From Romanomermis culicivorax (Eukaryota; Nematoda; Enoplea; Mermithida; Mermithidae): DNA of 64,000 bases. The DNA is taken from the NCBI GenBank assembly GCA_963922205.1, contig CAWUHX010000131.1, forward strand, positions 682,001 through 746,000. The letters are read 5' to 3'. Made by a program: the position numbers and the translations under genes. Position 1 is the stretch's first letter; each line of letters opens with the position of its first letter. The notes under the pieces were generated by a model. The model was not told the DNA's origin. It worked only from the letters and a program-made list of their open reading frames with translations, and did not search any database. Of this stretch, positions 46,194-56,698 are shown piece by piece.

Positions 46194-47556
46194 CAGTGTT
46201 TTGTTTTGCAGGGTGCAAAAAAATCACCAAAAAAGTTTTGCATGCCAAAAATTTTTTTTGTACTATAAACAGGTTTTTTTTGTACATGACCTATTTGCAC
46301 ATGTACAAGCAGCAGTCAATATTTCATTTGCACAATTTGTACATAGCGAAAATAGGTACAAATAAGTAACCTGTGTTATTCTACTCATGGCCAAAGATAA
46401 CCAGAAAATAACCAAATCAGTGTAATTTTCAAATTTTATTCAAAACTACAAACATTGAAATTGAGCAAAAAACTGAAATTTTCTAGTTTCAAGTCTAATT
46501 TACAAGCATTGTAACAAATTTTCTAGAAAACTGTCCAATAGCATACTGAATTCGCATTAAATGATAAAGATGGTTGAGTCCTCTATGATGACAAGTGAAA
46601 GCCCAAAAAAGATGTTAATCATTTTGGCGCGAAGCGCTGGAAATTTTTTTTGTGTATTGACATTCATCGACGCAGCAAAATCAATTTTCTAAACATTTAT
46701 TTCAAGAATTAGATCCAATTTTTGTGTTCAAAAGTCTTAATTTTTAGAATTTTATTACTTGAAAAATTTTTAAACCAGTAATATATTCGTTGACTCTCAC
46801 GAACTTGGCCGAAAAGATATGAGTGGAAGAGTCGAAATTTCCGAAAAACTACTTCCACGAAGCTTCTGAATTGATTTTACGTTAAGAAAGGAATAATTGC
46901 TTCAAAAAGTTTAGAGATTTGACGTATTGATCTTTCTCAAAAAATTTTTCAAGGGAAAACTGTGAATCTTCATTACATATCAAGATAATATTGAAGATTA
47001 CCGTTTAAAACATGAGATAATACGTTTGGGATGATGAAAACCATTATACATTAAATGATAGGCGAAGGTAGACATTCTGAAAGCCGCGTCTGAGCTATGT
47101 TAATACATATTAATGATTATTAAAGTTATAATCGGCGTGAAGCATCGGAAAATTTTGAGATTATGACCTTCTAAAATGCACCAAAGTGATGTGTTAATCT
47201 TTCTCAAAAAATGTATGAAGGAAAAATGGGCATCTTCACTAAATGTAATGATATAATATTGAAGATCGCCAACTAGACATGAAATAATACGTTTAAGATG
47301 ATGAAAACTATTAAAAATTAGTGATAAGTGAAGGTAGACATGCTGAAAGCCGCGCCTGAGCTTGACAATAAATAATAATGATTATTAAAATTTTGACATT
47401 TGGACCTCCTAAAATGCACCAAAATGCATCTTTTCTATATGAAAACACCAAATTTTTTTCCACATTTGATAAATATTTTTTTGCATGGTGCAAAAAACCT
47501 GAAAATAAAGTTTTGCGCGAGCGGAAAAAGTTTTGCACAGTGCAAAAAAAACACTG
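46194..47556. mobile_element. G-family element with CAGTG ends
   Basis: Ends CAGTGTTTTGTTTTGCAG and, in inverse, CAGTGTTTTTTTTGCAC. Flanks ATAGTAGC and GTAGTAGC match at 7 of 8. A second poly-T end (CAGGTTTTTTTTGTACATG) at 46271 suggests another element nested inside. The interior is shared with 37.7-39.5 kb (inverse) and with 56.7-59.6 kb. Confidence 0.7.
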
Positions 47557-47617
47557 GTAGTAGCTCTAAATTTATAGTCTAGTATAATGTTTTCGTCGTT
47601 AGAGAAGGTTTAGAACC

Positions 47618-49020
47618 ATTACATGCGATTGGGGGAAAGTGCCAAAAGAGTCCCCCAGAAATTGTCGCTATATGCCTAGTCATTGGGGGTATCCTCCACA
47701 GCAGAGGTCCCCAAGGTCGAAAATTTAGGTAGGGGTGAAATCGTAAATTTTAAGGGTAGTACTTGAAATATGCCGTGACCTTTTTTTTTGCTCACAACTT
47801 TTTTGCAGAGGGGGGGTTGACAAAAATGAACTTTATGTTTTTTACAGTCGAAAAACATTTACTATTTCAGCTCCCTTTTTCAGCTCCCAATCATGCAACT
47901 TCAATGCACTAATTATATGTAGGGAATAGTCACACTTTGAAGATTGTCAAGCCAACTGATTCCTGCACATTTCAATAATCAGACAGAACATACTTTTGGT
48001 ACCACATTATTTGAACTAGCATCTGCAGCAGTATGGGCTTATTCCATCCCTGCTAAGGCTTGGAACAGTGCTTCCAATTGAAAGTCCTGATGCTGAATGC
48101 GGCTTTAGTATTATTAATCCATTTACATTATGACCTACGAGTTTGAAACCAAGTACCACTCCTGATCTACGTCAACAGACCTCACATGTCTCAACTCATA
48201 GAAGGAAAGTATGCCACAGCTTGGGTAATCATATGCGCACAGAAGACCCAACGCAGAAGCGGGGAAAAGGAAAGGAGAGCATGAAGAAGAAGACATCCCA
48301 AAAGGCGATTTTTCGATAAATCACATATACATAAGTCATTATCTCATCTCCCAATTATATTTATAATGATTTCCTACAAGTAGTATATGTTAATGTGCTG
48401 ATATCCTTTCCTAAAAATCGCTATATGACACAGAAGTTGCATACTTTCCCATTATGATTTGCTCAGTAAATGTGTCAAAAACAGCAGTGAGTAATTCCTC
48501 AGAATCACACATTGTGCAATTTTTCTCGAATTACTATAACCTACTGGGGAGAAGATGAGGTCTACCAAAATTTTTCGCTATAGTGAGCTGCTTTCATGGG
48601 GGTAGTAAATGAATTTCCAAACCTAAGAGGGGGGGTGATACCCCCCCATACCCCCCCCCCATGGGGTGCTCTGCTCCACAGGATTTACTAGTCCTATCGC
48701 CAGCTATGATCCTTTCATACTTTTGGTCGGAAAAATGCTTTAAAATATCAATTTTTCAATGAAAAATCCAGTCTTTGGACAAAAAAAAATTGTCAAAAAT
48801 GTAAATTTTCTCGGGGCTTCGCGCCATATATACATTTTTTGCGGTTTTTAATTCAAAAATCACTATGTTTTGAACAGTGTTTCAAACTTTTTTGGTTAAA
48901 AATATGAGTTTTTTTACTTCAGGGACTTCCTGAAATATTGAAGAATCATTGACTCCCGGCCACAAAAAAGTTGCTTGTGCCCCTTCCCTCTTGCTAGATA
49001 TGAAGCTCCCTTACATCTAT
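47618..49020. mobile_element. F2-family element split by a hAT insertion
   Basis: Starts CATTACATGCGATTGGGGG and ends CTCCCTTACATCTAT. Its halves match the F2 copies at 54707 and 62483 (for example GAAATTGTCG and ACTTTTGGTCGG blocks). The junction is an exact hAT insertion at 47702-48673. The outer duplication is not clear. Confidence 0.65.
47702..48673 (+). mobile_element. hAT element remnant with CTCCACAG duplication
   Basis: It starts CAGAGGTCCCCAAGG, a typical hAT end, and ends GGGGTGCTCTG. A perfect 8-bp duplication CTCCACAG flanks it (47694-47701 and 48674-48681). At about 48030-48120 a plus-strand frame reads IPSLLRLGTVLPIESPDAE followed by CGFSIIN, matching the C-terminal dimerisation region of hAT transposases (LxxLAxxxLxIPxSSAxxERxFS). 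The rest of the transposase is absent. A second copy lies at 51567. Confidence 0.85.
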
Positions 49021-49366
49021 AGAGACAACTGATGAAAAATGTCAATTTTTGCTGAAATACTGACTTATAATGCTAGAAAATGAGAGGAGCTGGGTCCCTA
49101 GGCTGAAACTTTAATGAAGGAAGCGTACCAAATGTCCTTAGTAGGTTTGTTGGATGATTGAAAATGTTTTCATTTATTTTGAAATTAAAATTTGTTGAAA
49201 AACTGTATTTTGAAAAATCTTTAAATTTTTTCAAATATTTTTTACATGTTGTGGCAAATGCGTTAGTGTACTCTGCCCGATGCATTGAGGATAGTTATTC
49301 GCCAATTCTACTTCGCTAGTATCGTCTAGTTTAGTGAGCATTTAGGGTGCAGTAATTCGTTCAACA

Positions 49367-50114
49367 ATGACTTTATTGGCCATTTTATTTTTATATTTAA
49401 CAACTGCTGCCATATTAGCCGAAACTGAGGATCAAGGTAATAGTATAAAAAACGTCTATGACATGATTTGACCATTTTCATTTTCACAGAAAAGTCACCT
49501 TATTTGTGCTATGTTTGTCTGGGTTACGATCTCGATAACTGTCTAAGCGGAGAGGCGTTATGCGACAAAGCATGCATGAAATTGGTTGATAGAGGTAAAA
49601 TTATGTTTTTACGCATCTTGTTCTTTGAAAAGATGCTTAGTAATTATAGAAAAGAATTGATACCAATGTCCGTGGAACTATGTATTAATTAGTGCCTTTC
49701 CATTGATTTTAGTGTTCTTAACTTTTTAAAAAATACAGATAGCACGTTTCTCATTGAATATTAGATTTTAAAAATATGTTATTCTTCTATTGAACCTTTG
49801 ATATTTTATTTGAAATCCGAACTGAATCTATTTGGCTCTACGAAACAACATGCTCTATGTGGAAGGGCTGTTTTTAAATTTTACATAATTTGTATTCAGA
49901 AAATCGCGTCATCGCCAAGGGTTGCGCTACAGTAGACAAACAAGGCGGACATCATGTTCTAGAAGATGTCAAATTGCCCTGGGCGAATAATACGGTAGTA
50001 TCGGGCGAAATGTATGCTTGTCAGAAAAAATTCTGTAATTTAGGTCATAGCGCGACATTACCCTTTGCAGCCGTCTTAGGTTCGATACTGCTTGCCTTTT
50101 TGTTGGCGTTTTAG
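49367..50114 (+). CDS. Ly6/uPAR-like secreted, probably GPI-anchored protein (three exons)
   Basis: Exons 49367-49436, 49490-49594 and 49900-50114 give 129 residues. Introns (53 and 305 bp) have GT...AG ends with TTTTCACAG and GTATTCAG acceptors, both in phase 1. The N-terminus (MTLLAILFLYLTTAAILA) is a signal peptide. The mature part has eight cysteines, opening LCYVC and closing with FCN, the pattern of three-finger Ly6/uPAR domains. The C-terminus (LPFAAVLGSILLAFLLAF) is a hydrophobic tail without cytoplasmic residues, as in GPI-anchor signals. An AATAAA lies at 50464. It would act at the cell surface; the partner is unknown. It sits alone between transposon clusters. I am confident of the fold and less sure of the exact start and splice choices. 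Confidence 0.85.
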
Positions 50115-51165
50115 TCAGACCTGTGCATTTGTGGGCTGTGGTGGGAGTATTACGCCTATCAGTCCTGGCGGATGCTTATTTACTACCCACTGATTTTGAA
50201 CAGATCAGCATTGATTTCCTGAGTTTTTTGAACTATACGTGAGTTGCTTGTTATCAGTCCTTTCAATCAAAAAGCTACTCTACTTGCACTGTTTTGACTG
50301 GAGCCCATTTATTACCAGAGAATTTTGACTCTTTAAGCCTTCTCTGCTCAGGTTTTCTTAGACAAAACCAGTTTACTGCTCTGTCAACATCCTATTTTAC
50401 GTCCTCAGGCTGACTGACTGTGCATAGGTATGATTTTAGTGTTTGTGGAAGCCCGCCACTGTAAATAAATAGCAGCATTTGCATGCATGATAGGTGTGCT
50501 AGTATTGTTAATTATTTTTGAATCTAAAGGGACAAGATTTTTCCATCACAAAAAATGCAAATTCTATGATGAACTAAAAATGTTACTCATCAATTTTTCA
50601 TCGGTCACATTAAATTTTTTTTCCAAACAAGTTCTGGTCGCAACATCTTAGTCCACCGGCGCACCCAAAATTTGCTCGAAAAAGCAGCAGATCAGTCAAT
50701 AATGTTGCTCATTTTTCTTCAGTCAAGGCGTTTTGTATCTCTTCCAGAACTTTTTTTATATTATTCTCGAAAATGCAATACTTCTCATGCAGTGATTTTT
50801 GATATTTATTTTCAATCTAAAACTGTATCAGGCAACATTCAAACTCCTTTCTTCACCATTGAGTCATCCAAAAATTTTTTGGTGCTAGGATCTTGGTTTA
50901 CTGACTTTTATTCGTAAGCTTTAATTTTAATTTGTATCTCTTTATGTTTCTTATCGCTATCCCACTGTGTTACAATGCTATATTTAGCTCGTAATGAATT
51001 TTGTTTATGTGTGTTTCTTTTTTACCGGCAAGTGAGATCTTGGTTGTTGTATTTATTTATTTTCGAAAATTAAATGAGTCACACGTATTTTCAATGGAGG
51101 AACGTTTTCAAGTGTAAACCCTTCAATATAATAATTCGACATTTACGGCTGATGGAGTAATGTTA
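50115..51165. other. 3' flank of the Ly6-like gene, no further gene seen
   Basis: Contains the likely poly(A) signal (AATAAA at 50464-50469). Beyond it the sequence is AT-rich with short ORFs and no recognised feature. Confidence 0.45.
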
Positions 51166-51173
51166 AGCCCCTG

Positions 51174-52896
51174 CAGGGTTTTTTTCAGCATGACTCCCAT
51201 TAGCATTTGTGCTAATGAAAAAATATTTCATTAGCACAGTTGGCACCATTGACAAACGTTACTTTGTTGGTGTCAAACTAATGTGTGAGTTTGTCAATTC
51301 TGAAAGCATGCTTTTATCGTATTAACTCATAAAATCATGCTTGATATTGGTACTTTAAAAGGAATAAGACTCTCATCTTATTCTAAATAAATCAGCTCAT
51401 TCTTACATTATACACTTTAGTTGAACGAAAAGTAAATATTCAGTAATTATTTTCAGAGTAATACTTTTAAGAATTGCTAAATTCCCGTTCTGTTTGGATA
51501 AAAGTTTACAGGTTTAATTTTTCCAGAAGGCGTGCGATTATATTTGCTACTCTCTATTACTGATTTCAGAGGTCCCCAAGGTCGAAAATCTAGGTAGGGG
51601 TAAAATCTTAAATTTTAGGGGTAGTACTGGAAATATGCCGTGACCTTTTTTTTTTTGCTCTCAACTTTTTGCTAAGGAGGGGGGAGTTGTAGTTTCTCGA
51701 ACTTACAAAACTGATTAATGCCCCTACTTTATGCTTTTTACAGTCAGACAACATTTACTATTTCAACTCCATTTTCAGCTCCCAATCATGCAACTTGAAT
51801 GCACTAGTTATACGCACACAATAGTCACACTTTGAAGACTGTCGTGCCAATTGATTCCTGCACATTTCAAGAATCTGGCACAACATATGTTTGGAAACAT
51901 TATTTGAACCAGCATCTTCGCATCTTCAGCAGTATGGGCTACCATCACTGATAAGGCTTGCAACAGTGCTTCCAATTGAAAGTCCTGATGCTCAATGTGG
52001 CTTTAGTATTGTTGATCCCATTAGATTATGAACTACGAGTTTGAAACCAAGTCCTGATCCACGTCAATAGACCTCACATGCCTCAACTCATAGCAGGAAA
52101 GTATGCCACAGCTTGGGTAACCATATGCGCACAGAACACCCAATGCAGAAGCGGGGAAAAGGAAAGGCGAGCGTGAAGAGGAAAAATTTTAAGAACATAA
52201 TGTTTTTCTTCCCAAGGGGTTGATTAATCACATATACATAAGTCATTATTTCATCTCCCAATTATATACATAATGATTTCCTACAAGTAGTATATATTAA
52301 TGTGCTGATATTCTTTCCTAAAAATCGCTATATGGCACAGAAGTTGCATACTTTCCCATTATCATTTTCTCAGTTAATGTGTCAAAAACAGCAGTGAGTA
52401 ATTCCTCACAATCACACATTGTGCAATTTTTCTTGAATTACTATAACCTACGTGGGAGAGGATGAGGTCTACCAAAATTTTTTGCTATAGTGAGCTATTT
52501 TTATGGGGGTAGTAAATGAATTTCCAAATCTAAGACGGGGGTAATACCCCCCCATACCCCCCCAAGGAGTGCTCTGACTGATTTGCCTAAACTTCATCAT
52601 ATGTAGCTGTTTTCAAATTAGCCCAAGTAGTGTCCAAGAGGTTAGATCTGAAGCGAATTCAGATTTGAACCACAGCCATTCAGTGTGCAAAAGTGACGAA
52701 GAGAATGAGGATATTGATGAATTTTTTTTGTAACAGCGATTTTTGAGCTTTCACTGCAATTTCGTGATGTCGTTAACTTTTTTTCGAACTTTTTAAAAAA
52801 AAATTCTCTCTTACAGCGATTAGCATGCGTGCTAACGTCCAGAAATTTCCATTAGCATAGCTCTGGTTTCATTAGCACCATGCTAAAAAGCCCCTG
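51174..52896. mobile_element. L-family element hosting a hAT insertion
   Basis: Ends CAGGGTTTTTTTCAGCATG and, in inverse, CAGGGGCTTTTTAGCATG. Subterminal CATTAGCA/TGCTAATG palindromes occur at both ends. Flanks AGCCCCTG and AGCCCTTG match at 7 of 8. Confidence 0.75.
51567..52576 (+). mobile_element. hAT element remnant with ACTGATTT duplication
   Basis: Second copy of the 47702-48673 element: starts CAGAGGTCCCCAAGG, ends AGGAGTGCTCTG, perfect 8-bp duplication ACTGATTT (51559-51566 and 52577-52584). The hAT C-terminal motif region (51945-52020) is present but slightly shifted. The two copies differ by scattered substitutions and small indels, so they are separate old insertions. Confidence 0.88.
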
Positions 52897-54175
52897 AGCC
52901 CTTGCTATACTTCGCCGGCCATTGCCGATTACATAGTGTTTGTTGCTATACTTCATTCGATGCTGTCGGACAAATGGCATGTTGAAGTTGAATTCTCTCT
53001 TCTTTTATTATTCGTTTTTGTGATTGTTATCATCATTATCATATTCACTTTTTTCAAATGTTTTGATGCAGAAATAGAGGATTTTTTAATTTTTTTTATG
53101 TCCGCAAAACGGAAAAGTTTGAGGTTTTTGATAAATAAATTTGTAAAATTTCCTCAATTCAAGTCGGAGTCGAAGCTTTCAAGCGATAATTTTTGTATCA
53201 ATATTAGCATCAGTTCAGAAAATTTTGATTTAGTAGAAATCGTCAAACTGGCGCCAACCAGCATGTGTAAGACGAAATTTAGCAGTTCACACAGGCATGG
53301 CGCCAGTTTTGAGCTGCTATATCATGGTGTGCGGTGCCAAGCCCAAATATAGCAAGGTATTTATGCTTAGAGTTTTTCCCATGAGCGACACAGGAATTTT
53401 CATAATTTTCATTTTCATATATATATAATTTCTCATAATTTTCATTTTTTACACAGGAATTTTCATAAATGTTGTCCTGGCATTTTTCCACAACTGTCTT
53501 AATGTCACTTTTAATTCTTGCAATCTTTACAACTGAAGATGAGCATGTCCCCACGATGCCATCTAAATTCAAACCAGGGATGCAATTACTGTAGTCATTG
53601 CGCCTTGTGCCAGAAATTGGTCAGTGATTGTATTATTCGTTTTATACTTCTCCCCATCTGGTCATATCCTACAATAAAATAGCCTGCTATTTCACCCTCA
53701 CTGCGTTTATATATTATTTTGATTTAGAATAATTTCGATTCCCATTTATTTTCGAGTGGTTTTTCCCAGTGCTCCATTTCAGAAAAGACATATGTGCCCC
53801 CGCCCAACATGAAGTAAGCTTTAGTATTAAGGTCTGAACTTCTTGGAACTCCTGCCTAATTCATTTTTGGAATCAAAATCAAATCTTATTCTTGGTGGAT
53901 CAACAGATCTAGAGTCTCAAAAGGAAAATATAAGAAAAGAATTAAATATAACACTGGTGATCCATTTAGGTTTACTAAGTACTTATCTTCACTGCATTGA
54001 GGCCTAGTTTCCTAAATTTTAACTGAATTCTGGGGGCTAGACCTCGTAGAACTTCTGCTTTAGGATACTTTCTGGGTTTCTATAAGATGCTAACAAATTT
54101 TCAAAAAATTTCCCGTACCCCACCCACAAATAGCACTTCGCTAGCCGTGCCACACCATGAATAGCACCTCACTAG
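52897..54175. other. Non-coding stretch before the second gypsy element
   Basis: A 138-codon frame at 52936-53352 has a hydrophobic run of Val/Ile but starts at GTG and lacks supporting splice context. A short AATTTTCAT-type repeat lies at 53390-53470. No LTR could be recognised upstream of the second gypsy element. Confidence 0.35.
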
Positions 54176-54698
54176 TTGCGCCTCCCGGCCTCAAATACTT
54201 TTGTTTCTGTGCAACTGGCACAAGATATGCAGATAGTAGCACCATCGGTCCTCACCTTTCCACAAGTTGGATTGGGGTCACAGGACACTGTGGATCAGAC
54301 ACAATTATTAGCAAATCTAGCACCGAATAACCACACTCAGGTACCTCAAAACTCAACTGCTCAGTCTCCTTATGTAGTTAATCTTCTGAATTCAGCTCAA
54401 AATACCCCTGTTAATCCAGTTTTCTTGGGGCCACCGCCTCAGTCAGTTACAGCCCTGGTTTTGCAATCGGCACCTGCTCCTATTGTGGTTACCAGTTCTC
54501 AAGTAAATAATACCTCCCAAAATCAGCCATCATTATCACACTGTGCCACTTTAACTTCTCAACAGACTTCATTTCAACCTGCCTCTTCTGATCCTGAATT
54601 TTCCACTCGTGATTTCTCTTTACTGCCCTCATCTCACTCTCCTAAAAGTAAGAAACAGCCTAAAAGCATTGGTGATACTTGTACGGCCAAAATTGAGA
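54176..54698 (+). pseudogene. Gag-like N-terminal fragment of the second gypsy element
   Basis: Gln/Pro/Ser/Thr-rich frame without recognised domain, cut at 54706 by an F2 insertion and resuming at 55151. The annotated start is not an ATG; the true start is not visible. Confidence 0.5.
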
Positions 54699-54706
54699 AT
54701 TTTCGA

Positions 54707-55150
54707 CATACATGTAATTGGGGGGGGGGGGGGGGAAGTGCTATGGGAACCCCCCCAGAAATCGTCAACCATATGGCTAGCCATTGGGCGACCACCCCCC
54801 CAGGATTTTTCAATCCAATGGCTAGCCGTATGGTAGCTGTTGGGACCCCCATATTTTTGGTCGAAAAAATACTGAAAAATGTAAATTTTTTGATTAAAAA
54901 TGTCAATTTTTGAACAAAAAATGGTAAAAGTGTGAATTTTCTTGGCACTTCGCACCATGGATACATTTTTTCGGCTTTTTAGGGAAAAATTACTATTTTT
55001 TCGAACTATTTTCTGGACTTTTTTGGTGAAAGAATCGATTTTTTTTCCTTGAGAGACCCCTCCCCCCCAAAATTTTGGGAATTACTGATCCCCGGCCCCA
55101 AAAAGGTCACCCAACCCCCCCCCAGACCTTGGGGTTCCGTTACATGTATG
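54707..55150. mobile_element. F2 element (444 bp) in the second gypsy element
   Basis: Ends CATACATGTAATTGGGG and, in inverse, CATACATGTAACGGAAC. Flanks ATTTTCGA (54699-54706) and ATTTTCTA (55151-55158) match at 7 of 8. A run of 15 G near the left end and C-runs near the right. Confidence 0.85.
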
Positions 55151-56690
55151 ATTTTCTAGCAGGAGCTTCAGCGCAGTTAACTGCCCTGGAAGAAGCTACT
55201 AAGTCAGTTCAACAAAATATTCCCACTACTGATCAAATTTTCGGTTTCGTCAAAGAAAAAGCCCGAGGATGCGATGAACAAAATTTGTGACCGATAGAAC
55301 GAACTTCTGGAGAAGCAAACGAAACTTTGTGAAACTACACAAAATCAAACAACTGCTATATATGCCACTATGAATAGTCTAATGGAACAATTTAAGATTT
55401 TCCTTTCTGCAAATTCTTCTAATCTGTCTACTGTAAATCAATTAGGTAATTCAAATATTCCTCATCTTTCTGTTCCTCAATCTGACCATCTTGCCTCTCA
55501 TAATATACCTGCCACTACTACTGCACCTGTAATGTCTCATATATTTGCCATACCTCCTATAATTAAGTTAAAAACTCACAATTCTGATCAGTCTGCTCCT
55601 CCTAGTCACTGCGATTCTTCGGTAATCAAAGAAGAGCAAATACCTCACTCTAAGATATGTCATAATTCCTCGCATACTGCTCCTCCTCCTGGTTTTTCTG
55701 ACTACCCTCCTGTTAGTTTCTCAAATACTTTTGGTCACCACACTGCTGATATTTGTTACCTATCACATCGTGATGTGGAAAGTCAAATAGAGGCAATTGT
55801 TAAGCATATGACTCCTTTCTATATTAGCAAAGTCACCCGTAATAAGAAATTATTACGGTTCTTCATTCATCTTGAAAGTGAGTTCCATTTTGACTTAACT
55901 AATTATGTCAAGATCAGCAGACTTGTGATGCTCCTAGTTATACCATTCAGGAGGTCAACAATTATGAAGAAGTTAAGCGTATGCTCATGTTCTCTCTCAC
56001 TCCTAACTGTGATAAGATGACTCTCCAACATGAGTTAGACTCAATGACTCTGAACTCAAGTGAAGAGCCGCCACCTTTCTCAGTCGAGTCATCACTTACC
56101 TTCAAGTTCTCTTCCAAGATAACGACCGAAAATTCCGCCATCTGAAAGTCATCAGAACATTTTTGATGAAAATGCCTATTTTCTACATAATCTATATAGG
56201 TGATGATGCACAGGTATTTTCAACTGTTCAACAAATTGCCACCGCTGTTTCTAAAGCTCGTAAAATGCTGGATGCTACACAAGCTCAAATTGGTTCTGCA
56301 GAATGACCCATTCTTGTCAATCAAGCTGATCCTCACTCTCAACCTCAACCTCCTACCCCTCCTAGTTGAAGACATTATGATAGAAGACATCTTCCTCAGT
56401 CACATTCTCCTAATCATAATTCTGATAATTCCAATTCTGATAAACCTCATGTCTCCTTTAGTGGAGCTACTGTTCCTGTAGAAAAGATTACTGATCTTCT
56501 TCAGCAAATTGTTGATGGAGTTCATAATAATAAGCAACCTACTTTCACTTCTGATTCTTGCCTTTCTTGCTCTCAATTTCCGACTAATAGAAGTCGAGAT
56601 AACTCTGTCCACTGTGATTTTTAGGCTCTACATAGCCATCATCAATCACCTTCTAACAGTCATTCTGACTTTCACTCTCATTATAATTGA
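55151..56690 (+). pseudogene. Gag fragment of the second gypsy element
   Basis: Open stretches at 55151-55289 and 55370-56020, then 56020-56690 in shifting frames. Composition (Ser/Thr/Pro/Asn) and a YISKVTRNKKLLRF segment fit Gag, but no diagnostic motif is seen. Multiple frameshifts and stops. Confidence 0.55.
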
Positions 56691-56698
56691 TCTCAAAG

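Noticed and set aside
52936-53352. 138-codon frame with a Val/Ile-rich hydrophobic run
   Set aside because: It starts at GTG, lies in AT-rich DNA, and has no homologous motif or splice context.
54721-54735. Long G homopolymers as evidence of assembly error
   Set aside because: G- and C-runs recur at the same positions in independent F1 and F2 copies, so they are part of the elements, although exact run lengths may be unreliable.
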